Positions 26,454-33,873 of a stretch of 52,451 bases of DNA are shown here, piece by piece. The position numbers and the translations under genes are program-made. The notes under the pieces are model-generated. The model was not told the DNA's origin, did no database searches, and saw only the letters and a program-made list of their open reading frames with translations. Every line of letters starts with the position of its first letter. Positions within the stretch are counted from its first letter, which is position 1. The stretch is taken from assembly GCA_021800535.1 (NCBI GenBank), contig JAJYYV010000012.1:1-52451 (forward strand), written 5' to 3'. Source of the stretch: a bacterium (lineage in GTDB: Bacteria; Ratteibacteria; UBA8468; B48-G9; DTJG01).

Positions 26454-27163
26454 TTTTTATTAATATTGTTATCTAAGCAATTTTCTATATATCTTTTTAA
26501 TTCATTACAAACTACATTTAAAGAACGATTAGCATTAATATTAACAAAATTATATTTTTTATCCATTTTTTTGAATTCTCTTTTTATCAGACTCTGATAT
26601 TTTTTAAAACTCTGAAAGATATCAACTGATAACTCCATATCCATTCCAGATTCCCAAAAATCAAAAGTTGTATGTTTTAACAAATTTCTTTCTATTAGTA
26701 TTGTCTGATTTACATTGAGATAAAAAACGATATCAGGAACTATAGATATTTCGCAAATATCTTCAATCCATTTACTACTAAGACCTCTTACGGCTCCTCT
26801 TGCAATCAAAGTATAAATATATCTATCTGCAAGTATGACATAGCCTGCCTTAAGATTAGGAATTACAATATTTTCCAGCTGGTCAAAAAAATCAGTAATA
26901 TAAAAAAGTGTAAATGTTCTCTCATCAAGAGTATGACCCTGCTTAGCTTTTTCTATTTCTGCACTTACAAGTGTAGAACGTCTGAGTCCTACATTAATAG
27001 TCGCATATCCTTTTGCTGAAAGCCAGTCTGTTAAAATCCGGATATATGTTGAACGACCCGAACCATCAGGCCCTTCTATAACAAAAAGCCAACCTGTAAG
27101 ATCATCTATATTAAGTCCCGGTAAATTTTTACTACTATATAAAGTTAATGGTTTTAGTCTCAT
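26450..27163 (-). CDS. thymidylate kinase-like protein 2, Walker A Lys replaced by Arg
   Basis: A 237-residue thymidylate kinase-like P-loop protein with a 23-residue N-terminal extension. The P-loop reads EGPDGSGRST (30-39), so the invariant Lys is Arg37; the codon is CGT. ILADRYIYTLIARGAVRG (about 110) is the DR(Y) substrate region shared with the upstream paralogue. Canonical Tmk makes dTDP from dTMP. The Lys-to-Arg change makes normal catalysis uncertain; a regulatory or altered-specificity partner of the first kinase is possible. It overlaps both neighbours (29 bp with the first kinase-like gene, 4 bp with CHAD-HD), so it is tightly coupled in the polyphosphate operon. Confidence 0.83.
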   Translation of the reverse strand: MRLKPLTLYSSKNLPGLNIDDLTGWLFVIEGPDGSGRSTYIRILTDWLSAKGYATINVGLRRSTLVSAEIEKAKQGHTLDERTFTLFYITDFFDQLENIVIPNLKAGYVILADRYIYTLIARGAVRGLSSKWIEDICEISIVPDIVFYLNVNQTILIERNLLKHTTFDFWESGMDMELSVDIFQSFKKYQSLIKREFKKMDKKYNFVNINANRSLNVVCNELKRYIENCLDNNINKK

Positions 27164-27830
27164 ATCTTGCTTTCCATTTAAAATATGATATATCTATATT
27201 TTTTGTTACAATACTTCTCACTTTTTCCTGCTGTTCTTTTATGGATAGTGACGCATCTATTACATCAAAATTATATTCTTTAATAATATTTTCATATTCA
27301 TTAAAAATTTTACTTTGAAAAATGCGAAAACTTTCATTTGTATCCTGTGAGAAACCCATATCCATACCTGCCTCAAAATATTTTATTTTTGTTCTTCCCT
27401 CCAAAACTCTTGAAATGGCCACCTCTTGAGAAATATGAAAAAATAAAGAAATATCAGGTTCTATGGCAAAAGAGTATAAATTTTTTACCCATTGCTTATT
27501 ACATCCTCTCACAGCATCCCTGGCAAAAGCAGTATATATATACCTATCACAAAGAACTATAAAACCTGCCTTCAACAAAGGTAAAATTTCTCTTTCATAT
27601 CTGTTAGAAAAATCTGTACAATGGATAAGACTAAAAGTTGTCGGAGTAAAAATCTTTTGTTTTTTTCCTCTTTTTGTTCCGCTTTTTACCAAGGGAGATG
27701 AATTCCATTGACTTAAAAAAATCTTTACTCTCTTGGATTCCAAAAATTTTTTAAGGAGAATTACCTGGGTTGATTTACCAGCTCCATCAAGGCCTTCAAA
27801 AACAATTAATTTCCCTTTTATATTAATCAT
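27135..27830 (-). CDS. thymidylate kinase-like protein 1
   Basis: A 231-residue P-loop kinase of the thymidylate kinase family. Walker A is FEGLDGAGKSTQ (11-22) with the canonical Lys19. VLCDRYIYTAFARDAVRG (about 90-107) is the DR motif region; classical Tmk has DRYxxSxxAYQG here, so the substrate pocket differs. The closing residues are basic and lack a typical Tmk LID signature, so another nucleoside monophosphate could be the substrate. It heads the five-gene minus-strand operon ending in ppk2. It could be the cell's dTMP kinase or a specialised member; no other tmk is in the window to decide. Confidence 0.83.
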   Translation of the reverse strand: MINIKGKLIVFEGLDGAGKSTQVILLKKFLESKRVKIFLSQWNSSPLVKSGTKRGKKQKIFTPTTFSLIHCTDFSNRYEREILPLLKAGFIVLCDRYIYTAFARDAVRGCNKQWVKNLYSFAIEPDISLFFHISQEVAISRVLEGRTKIKYFEAGMDMGFSQDTNESFRIFQSKIFNEYENIIKEYNFDVIDASLSIKEQQEKVRSIVTKNIDISYFKWKARYETKTINFI

Positions 27831-27856
27831 TGTATATTTAAATTTTGAATGAGATT

Positions 27857-28201
27857 TTGTAAATATTCACTCAACTACGTTTCCACCTACAATCCACCAT
27901 AAAAATCGGCGGACTTACGAATTGGCGGACAAGCATATGGACAGGCATAAAGGCACGAAGTTCAAACTTGTCTAAGAAGATAATAAATCTTAGGCACAAA
28001 GTATTTTTACTTAGGAAATTATAACTATGCGCAGAACATTCACTACCTACACATATACTCCGTCTTCTTTGTAAAGCAACTATCTGTATGGTAAAAACAA
28101 ACGTCGTGGCTGTGCCTTTGTGCCTGAGTATTGCATTCTTCTTTGTAAAGTATTTACTTTGTGCCTGCTTTATTACTACAAACTTCACTGAATATTTACA
28201 A
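27857..28201. repeat. non-coding repeat-rich block with 13-bp inverted ends
   Basis: The gap between the kinase-like gene and the VOC gene (27831-28332) has no convincing gene. It is bounded by the perfect inverted pair TTGTAAATATTCA (27857-27869) and TGAATATTTACAA (28189-28201). Inside are GGCGGAC twice near 27910-27930, an inverted pair GGCACAAAGTA (27993-28003)/TACTTTGTGCC (28155-28165), and a direct repeat TCTTCTTTGTAAAG (28063-28076, 28137-28150). GC is visibly higher than in neighbouring DNA. It could be a MITE-like or decayed intergenic repeat; no target-site duplication is seen. Confidence 0.6.
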
Positions 28202-28237
28202 TTATACCTCTGGAGTAAATGTAAGTCAATGCAAAAA

Positions 28238-28267
28238 TTGAAAAAACTATGAAACTTCTGTTATAAT
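28238..28267 (+). promoter_or_regulatory. sigma70-type promoter for the VOC gene
   Basis: TTGAAA (28238-28243), 18-bp spacer, TATAAT (28262-28267), about 65 bp before the VOC start codon, which has an AGGAAGA ribosome site. Confidence 0.5.
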
Positions 28268-28332
28268 TTAATTTTGGTATAATTTATCAAAATTTTTATA
28301 TGTATATATACTTATAAAATAGGAAGAAAACA

Positions 28333-28761
28333 ATGGCTCCATCTAACTTATTGAAAATTAAACGTTTGGCACATATATGTCTTGGTTCAACTGACCTTGC
28401 CGCAGCCGAAAAATTTTATTGTGATATTCTTGGTTTTAAAAAAAAGTTTGATTTTATAAAAGCAGGCGAAGTAATAGGTTTTTATCTGGAAATTGCAGAA
28501 AAAACTTTTATGGAAATTTTCAAATCTGATGTAAAAAATACAAAAAATTGTAATATACAACATATTTGTTTTGAAGTTGAGGATATTGATAAAATAATTC
28601 TACAACTTAAAAATTTTCATTTTGAGATGACAACAAAAATTTTAGGAGCGGATAATACCTGGCAATTATGGCTGACTGGACCGGATAATGTAAAAATAGA
28701 ATTTCATCAATATACTGAAAAAAGTAATCAATTTACTGGTAAGTCCTGTATTCTGGATTAA
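28333..28761 (+). CDS. VOC superfamily (glyoxalase/bleomycin resistance-like) protein
   Basis: A 142-residue single VOC unit made of two beta-alpha-beta-beta-beta modules. The first module starts [20 protein letters not shown], with His14 as the usual first metal ligand, and reaches FMEIFKS (about 57). The second starts [15 protein letters not shown] (His about 75) and ends NVKIEFHQY (Glu about 127). The His/Glu spacing fits a metal-dependent VOC enzyme such as a methylmalonyl-CoA epimerase- or glyoxalase-type protein, but the substrate is not readable. It stands first in the plus-strand run after the repeat-rich gap. Confidence 0.87.
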   Translation: MAPSNLLKIKRLAHICLGSTDLAAAEKFYCDILGFKKKFDFIKAGEVIGFYLEIAEKTFMEIFKSDVKNTKNCNIQHICFEVEDIDKIILQLKNFHFEMTTKILGADNTWQLWLTGPDNVKIEFHQYTEKSNQFTGKSCILD

Positions 28762-28819
28762 TTTACACTATAAATCTTTATTTGAAAAAAAACCGTTCAC
28801 AGATTACAATCTATTAGAT

Positions 28820-29758
28820 ATGGATAAAGAGATATTTTTTATTAATGGAGTAAAAATTGAAGTAAAAACAGGGGATATTACTGAAGAAAAAACAGATGCA
28901 ATTGTAAATGCGGCAAATAATCACCTTATTATGGGAGGAGGAGTTGCAGGAGCAATCAGGAAAAAAGGCGGAAAAGAAATAGAAGAAGAAGCAATAAAAA
29001 AGGGACCAATACCTATTGGAGAAGCAATTATAACAAAAGCAGGAAGTTTATCATGCAATTATGTTATCCATGCAGCAACAATGGGTATGGATTTTATAAC
29101 TAATGAAGAAAAAATAAGAAATTCAACAAAAAATTCTCTTATCAGAGCCAGAGAACTTAAAATTGACTCCATATCTTTTCCTGCTCTTGGTTGTGGAGTA
29201 GGGGGCTTTAACATTGAACAGGCAGCAAAAATAATGATAGATGAAATCTGGTCTCATTTAATGGAAAAAACCACTATAAAAAAAATTTCTTTTGTTCTTT
29301 TTAATAAAGATGATTATAAAAAATTTATTGAGTCTGCAGAAATATATCTAATAAATTTAAGTAAAAAAACATTCAGAAATCCTATTCCAACAGTTGATAT
29401 AATTATTGAAACTGAAAAAGGGATATTACTAATAAAAAGAAAAAATCCACCTTATGGCTGGGCAATTCCAGGAGGTTTTGTAGATTATGAGGAATCATTA
29501 GAAAATGCTGCCATAAGGGAAGCAAAAGAAGAAACCAATATAGATATTATAGATTTAAAACAATTTCATACATATTCAAAACCAGGAAGAGACCCAAGAT
29601 TTCATACGATATCCACTGTTTTTACTGCAAAAGCAACAGGAATTCCAAAAGCAGGGGATGATGCAGATAAAATTGGTATATATACTCAACAAAATCTTCC
29701 TGATGATATTGCTTTTGACCACAGGGATATATTATCTGAATATTTCAGAAGTTTATAA
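28820..29758 (+). CDS. macro domain-Nudix hydrolase fusion protein
   Basis: A 312-residue fusion. Residues about 1-178 are a macro domain: [20 protein letters not shown] (about 28-47) is the ADP-ribose-binding strand and loop, and [15 protein letters not shown] (about 117) the second loop. Residues about 185-312 are a Nudix domain with a box of form G-x5-E-x7-R-E-A-K-E-E-T-N-I starting GFVDYEE (about 225); the usual Gly near the end of the box is Asn. Macro domains bind or hydrolyse ADP-ribose derivatives and many Nudix enzymes split ADP-ribose, so the fusion may release and then degrade ADP-ribose; this is inference. A short leader separates it from the VOC gene. Confidence 0.9.
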   Translation: MDKEIFFINGVKIEVKTGDITEEKTDAIVNAANNHLIMGGGVAGAIRKKGGKEIEEEAIKKGPIPIGEAIITKAGSLSCNYVIHAATMGMDFITNEEKIRNSTKNSLIRARELKIDSISFPALGCGVGGFNIEQAAKIMIDEIWSHLMEKTTIKKISFVLFNKDDYKKFIESAEIYLINLSKKTFRNPIPTVDIIIETEKGILLIKRKNPPYGWAIPGGFVDYEESLENAAIREAKEETNIDIIDLKQFHTYSKPGRDPRFHTISTVFTAKATGIPKAGDDADKIGIYTQQNLPDDIAFDHRDILSEYFRSL

Positions 29759-29759
29759 T

Positions 29760-29784
29760 TTATTAACTTATGAACTTATTAACT
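29760..29784. repeat. AT repeat in the trpS leader
   Basis: TTATTAACTTA-TGAACTTATTAACT, a quasi-palindrome directly after the macro-Nudix stop and about 12 bp before the trpS start. Related to the elements at 20248-20277 and 42351-42379. Confidence 0.5.
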
Positions 29785-29796
29785 CTGGAGATTTAA

Positions 29797-30843
29797 ATGA
29801 ATAGCAAAACAGCAACAACGGCAGAAACAACAACGGCGGCAAAGGAATTACAAACAAAAGTAATCTTAAGCGGAATGAGGCCTACAGGACCTTTACACTT
29901 AGGACATCTTTTAGGTGCGCTTAAAAACTGGAAAAAACTCCAGGATGAGGGAAACATTTGTTTTTATATGATTGCTGATTGGCACGCATTAAGTACAGAA
30001 TATGAAAAGCCACAAATGATAAGGAATAATACTTTTGAAATTGCCATAGATTATCTCTCCTGCGGACTTGACCCGGAAAAATCCACAATTTTCATTCAAT
30101 CTCTTGTCCAGCAGCATATAGAACTTCATATGATATTTTCAATGATTGTACCTGTTCCATGGCTTGAAAGAAATCCTGTTTATAAAGAACAAATAGCAGA
30201 GCTACAAGAAAAAGAACTTCATACATATGGATTTTTAGGATATCCTGTGTTAATGGCATCAGATATTATGGTTTATAAGGCGACTCATATACCTGTCGGA
30301 ATAGACCAACTACCGCATATTGAATTAACAAGAGAAATTGTTAGAAGGTTTAATTTCTTTTATAAAGATTATTTTAATGTACCGGAATCCCTTTTAACTG
30401 AAACCCCTAAATTGCCTGGAACGGATGGAAGAAAAATGAGTAAATCTTATGGGAATTGTATATACCTAAAAGAAAATCCAAAAGATATAAAAAAGAAAAT
30501 ACTATCTATGTTTACAGACCCCAAAAGAATTTATAAAAAAGACCCTGGACATCCTGATGAATGTCCGGTTTTTGCATATCATACACTTTTTAACAAAGAC
30601 CATCAAAAAATGAAAAATATGTGTTTATCATCTGAAATAGGATGTGTGGAATGTAAAAGAATTCTTTCTGAAATCATTGTTGAATTTTTAAAATCCATAC
30701 AGGAAAAACGGAAAGAATTGGAAAAAGACCCTGAAAAGGTATGGAAAATATTAAAACAAGGGACAGAAAAAGCCTCTATTGTCGCAGAAAAAACCTTAAA
30801 AGAAATAAAAAATATAATTGGTATAAATTATGAAAAAATATGA
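29797..30843 (+). CDS. trpS: tryptophanyl-tRNA synthetase
   Basis: A 348-residue class Ic synthetase. The HIGH-equivalent is PLHLGH (32-37) inside GMRPTGPLHLGHLLG. The KMSKS loop is in GTDGRKMSKSYGN (about 210). YPVLMASDIMVYKATHIPVG and DQLPHIELTREI complete the TrpRS pattern. It charges tRNA-Trp. Residues 1-20 are a Thr/Ala-rich low-complexity extension absent from typical TrpRS, with richer-GC codons than the body. The start is supported by GGAG 8 bp upstream, though a later, unmarked start could exist. It overlaps hisC by 14 bp. Confidence 0.95.
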   Translation: MNSKTATTAETTTAAKELQTKVILSGMRPTGPLHLGHLLGALKNWKKLQDEGNICFYMIADWHALSTEYEKPQMIRNNTFEIAIDYLSCGLDPEKSTIFIQSLVQQHIELHMIFSMIVPVPWLERNPVYKEQIAELQEKELHTYGFLGYPVLMASDIMVYKATHIPVGIDQLPHIELTREIVRRFNFFYKDYFNVPESLLTETPKLPGTDGRKMSKSYGNCIYLKENPKDIKKKILSMFTDPKRIYKKDPGHPDECPVFAYHTLFNKDHQKMKNMCLSSEIGCVECKRILSEIIVEFLKSIQEKRKELEKDPEKVWKILKQGTEKASIVAEKTLKEIKNIIGINYEKI

Positions 30844-31927
30844 AAAATCAATAAAAAAAAGTATTGGACTTATTAAACCTTATACACCTGGAAAACCCAT
30901 AGAAGAATTATTTAGGGAACTTAAATTAGATAAAATTATTAAACTGGCTTCTAATGAAAATCCATTGGGAGCATCACCAAAGGCTATAGAAGCAATAAAA
31001 GAAAATCTTTATAAAATTAATAGATATCCTGAAAGTTCTTCTTATAGCCTTAAAAATTCTCTCTCTGAATTTATTTCTGTAAAACCGGAAAACATTATTA
31101 TAGGAAACGGCTCCAGTGAAATAATATATCTTGTTTTACAATGTTTCATATCATCTAATTATGATTCTGTTATATATCCTTTTCCTTCTTTTCTTATTTA
31201 TGAAATTCTTACCTATACTGTAGGAGGAAAATCTATAAAGGTAAATTTAGATGAAAAATTTTATTATAATATAGATAAAATATTAAAAAGTATTACTTCC
31301 AAAACAAAAGTAATTATTTTATGTAATCCTAATAATCCCACAGGAACAATAATATACAAAGACCAGATTAATTACTTTTTAAGAAAAATTCCAGATAGTA
31401 TTATAATTATTTCAGATGAAGCATATTGTGAATATGCAGAAAACAAAGATTATGGAAGTATGCTGCCTTATATCAATAAAAAAAATATTATTATCGCAAG
31501 AACCTTTTCAAAACTTTTTGGACTTGCAGGCCTTCGTATAGGATATGGAATAGCAAAAAAAGAAATAATAGAAATACTGGAAAGAATAAGACCTCCTTTT
31601 AATACAACATTAATTTCGCAAGAAGCAGCAAATGCCGCGTTAAAAGATACAGATTTTATAGAAAAAACAAAGAAAATCAATAATGAAGGAAAACAATTTT
31701 TATATTCCAAATTGAAAAATCTGGGAATAAATTATACAGAAACAGAAGCAAATTTTATACTTGTAAAATTTGGTAAAAAAACAGAAGAAATATGCAATAA
31801 ACTTTTACATAAAGGTATTATAATAAGAAAAATGACATCTTTTGGACTTACTGATTATGCAAGAATCACAATAGGAACAAAACAGGAGAATAGGTTTTTT
31901 ATAGATAAGTTAAAAGAAGTTATCTGA
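30830..31927 (+). CDS. hisC: histidinol-phosphate aminotransferase
   Basis: A 365-residue fold-type I PLP aminotransferase with HisC character: IKLASNENPLGASPKAIEAI (about 37-56), GNGSSEIIYLVLQC (about 93), ILCNPNNPTGTI (about 162) and SDEAYCEYA (about 193). The PLP Lys is Lys228 in ARTFSKLFGLAGLRIGYG. It converts imidazole-acetol phosphate and glutamate to histidinol phosphate; HisC paralogues can also act on aromatic amino acids. No other his gene is nearby, so a broader role is possible. The start lies inside the trpS end. Confidence 0.9.
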   Translation: MKKYEKSIKKSIGLIKPYTPGKPIEELFRELKLDKIIKLASNENPLGASPKAIEAIKENLYKINRYPESSSYSLKNSLSEFISVKPENIIIGNGSSEIIYLVLQCFISSNYDSVIYPFPSFLIYEILTYTVGGKSIKVNLDEKFYYNIDKILKSITSKTKVIILCNPNNPTGTIIYKDQINYFLRKIPDSIIIISDEAYCEYAENKDYGSMLPYINKKNIIIARTFSKLFGLAGLRIGYGIAKKEIIEILERIRPPFNTTLISQEAANAALKDTDFIEKTKKINNEGKQFLYSKLKNLGINYTETEANFILVKFGKKTEEICNKLLHKGIIIRKMTSFGLTDYARITIGTKQENRFFIDKLKEVI

Positions 31928-31959
31928 TAAAAAATAGAAGATAAAGGGGAGGGCGGAAA

Positions 31960-32685
31960 ATGAAAAAATTAGGTGTAAATATTGACCATATAGCAACATT
32001 AAGACAGGCAAGAAAAGGTAATTTCCCTGACCCTGTTATTGCCGCTGGTATATGTGAATTAGCAGGTTGTGATTCAATTGTATGCCATTTAAGAGAAGAT
32101 AGAAGACATATTCAGGAAAGAGATGTCCGAATTCTTAAGGAAACAGTCAGAAAAAAATTAAATCTGGAAATGTCTTTAAGTAAAGATATAATTGAAATCG
32201 CATTAAATATTAAACCTCATCAGGTTACAATAGTCCCGGAAAAAAGGGAAGAACTAACTACAGAAGGGGGACTAAATGTTGAAAATAATTTTAAAAAACT
32301 ACAGCAATCTATTAAATCTTTTCATAACAATAATATAGTGGTAAGTATATTTATAGAACCCGATATAGAACATATAGAAAAATCCAGGCAGGCAGGAGCA
32401 GATGCTATTGAAATTCATACAGGAAAATATGCTAATTATTATGAAAAAGGGGCTGAAAAAGAATTTAACGAAGAATTGAGTAAGATAGAAAAATCTATTG
32501 AATATGCAAAATCTTTAAATCTCAAAATTCATTGCGGCCATGGACTTGATTATCAAAGTATAATACCTTTACTTAACTTTCAGGATATTGAAGAATTTAA
32601 TATAGGTTATAGTATAATCTGCTCAGCCATATTTACCGGACTTTATAATGCAGTCCAAGAAATGGTGAATATCATAAAAAAATGA
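31960..32685 (+). CDS. pdxJ: pyridoxine 5'-phosphate synthase
   Basis: A 241-residue PdxJ TIM barrel of normal length. Conserved blocks are LGVNIDHIATLRQAR (4-18), DSIVCHLREDRRHIQERDV (about 37-55), NLEMSLS, QVTIVPEKREELTTEGGL (about 87-104) and the phosphate-binding GHGLDYQSI (about 194). PdxJ joins 1-deoxyxylulose-5-phosphate and 3-amino-2-oxopropyl phosphate, so the organism makes vitamin B6 by the DXP-dependent route, which fits ispE nearby. An AGGGGAGG site precedes the ATG. It overlaps the following membrane-protein gene by 4 bp. Confidence 0.95.
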   Translation: MKKLGVNIDHIATLRQARKGNFPDPVIAAGICELAGCDSIVCHLREDRRHIQERDVRILKETVRKKLNLEMSLSKDIIEIALNIKPHQVTIVPEKREELTTEGGLNVENNFKKLQQSIKSFHNNNIVVSIFIEPDIEHIEKSRQAGADAIEIHTGKYANYYEKGAEKEFNEELSKIEKSIEYAKSLNLKIHCGHGLDYQSIIPLLNFQDIEEFNIGYSIICSAIFTGLYNAVQEMVNIIKK

Positions 32686-33368
32686 AAAAATATATAGTAT
32701 CTATTCTTAATACAATATGGAAAGATGAAAAAAAATCTTACAATATCCTTCTTGGAGGAGTTTTTTTTCTAATCCCTCCTTTACAATTGATTTCTTTAGG
32801 ATTTCTTTCCCAGAAAATGGAAAATCTTATATCTCTTGACATGAAAAGCCCAAAATGGGATCAGAATTGGAAATTATTCTTTAAAAAAGGGGTGATGCTG
32901 GCTGTAATTTTAATAGGATACCTCTTTATCCCGTTTTTAATTATGTTTTTAAGCGGTTTATTTACAACTATATTGTCTAAAGGCAAAATAATGTCTTTAT
33001 TTTTCTTTAGAGGGCAGGTTTTATCATTTTTATCAGATAGTTTGTTTATTGTAGCATTATTTTTTCTACCTTTTGCTATTTGTGAAGCTGTTCAAGAAAA
33101 TAGTTGGTCAATATATTTAAGTAAAGGATTTAATATACCTAAAATTATGGAAAGAATACTGCTTGTTATTCAGGATTATATTAAAGTATTTGGAATAATT
33201 TTATTACTTTATGCGGTCTCTATTGGAATTATTTTTTTGGTATTAAATCATATTGTAGGCTTTTTACTCTCAGGCTTTATTCTTTTTTTTGATGGTCTTT
33301 TTTCAATCCATCTTATAAGTAAAGTTTATCCCAGGAAAGAAATAAAGATGAAAACAATTTCTGAATAA
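32682..33368 (+). CDS. DUF4013-like integral membrane protein
   Basis: A 228-residue membrane protein with about five or six hydrophobic segments (about 22-42, 62-90, 103-126, 165-185, 187-212). The arrangement and the FIPFLIMFLSG stretch resemble DUF4013 proteins, whose function is unknown. A hydrophilic N-terminus precedes the first segment. It starts within the pdxJ stop codon, so the two are coupled, and it is the last plus-strand gene before the convergent intergenic region with the dif site. Confidence 0.6.
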   Translation: MKKYIVSILNTIWKDEKKSYNILLGGVFFLIPPLQLISLGFLSQKMENLISLDMKSPKWDQNWKLFFKKGVMLAVILIGYLFIPFLIMFLSGLFTTILSKGKIMSLFFFRGQVLSFLSDSLFIVALFFLPFAICEAVQENSWSIYLSKGFNIPKIMERILLVIQDYIKVFGIILLLYAVSIGIIFLVLNHIVGFLLSGFILFFDGLFSIHLISKVYPRKEIKMKTISE

Positions 33369-33375
33369 TTCATAT

Positions 33376-33414
33376 TTATCCACAAAATTATTCACAGATT
33401 TTTATTTATTCACA
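33376..33414 (+). other. cluster of three DnaA boxes
   Basis: TTATCCACA (33376-33384), TTATTCACA (33388-33396) and TTATTCACA (33406-33414), all in the same direction and all fitting TTATNCACA exactly. They lie 43-80 bp from the dif site, an unusual place for a DnaA-binding cluster. Confidence 0.65.
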
Positions 33415-33456
33415 ATTCTAAGTTAGTCCCTTATATATCAAGCGATTTAAAATATT

Positions 33457-33484
33457 ATGTCGGATAATATATATTATGTTAACT
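33457..33484 (+). other. dif site (XerCD chromosome-dimer resolution)
   Basis: XerC arm ATGTCGGATAA (33457-33467), central TATATA (33468-33473), XerD arm TTATGTTAACT (33474-33484). Compared from memory with the published consensus it agrees at about 25 of 28 positions with the Firmicutes form and 24 of 28 with the proteobacterial form. The convergent flanking gene direction fits a terminus. Confidence 0.88.
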
Positions 33485-33873
33485 TATGGGCGGCAGAATG
33501 AATTTTCCAAAATTTTCAAGTCAATTATTTTTAGGTCTGAATAAAACTGTTTTAGGCAACATTGTGAAAATGTTAACTTTCTATACAAATTTTACAAGAA
33601 ATTTTTGTATAAAACTAACTTAGAAATTATTTTTATATAATATGATATATCTATTTCATTTTCAATTACTTAAAGTTATAAATTTAAAAATACATGGAGA
33701 TAAATTTTTAGTAGTTTTATATCGTAGTTTTTTATCTATAATATTTTATGTTTATGGTGGAATATATAGAATATGATACGGATTTTGTAGAAGTAAGTTG
33801 TTGGTTATTAACTACTTATATAATATTGTTTAAAGTAATTTATAATCGCCACTCATTGGCACTCACTATATAA

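Larger units (their letters stand above)
33369..33873. other. 505-bp convergent intergenic region (putative replication terminus region)
   Basis: No gene is seen. It lies between a plus-strand run ending at 33368 and a minus-strand run ending at 33874. It holds three DnaA boxes, a dif site and a long AT-rich tail, including a hairpin with arms TATACAAA (33582-33589)/TTTGTATA (33604-33611). Confidence 0.7.

Noticed and set aside
27871-28188. 105-residue minus-strand reading frame in the repeat-rich gap
   Set aside because: No recognisable domain, no ribosome site, and it is built from the direct and inverted repeats of the block; composition differs from real genes here.
33369-33873. Origin of replication (oriC) because of clustered DnaA boxes and AT-rich DNA
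   Set aside because: Genes converge on the site rather than diverge and a dif site is present, so a terminus fits better; no dnaA, dnaN or gidA nearby.
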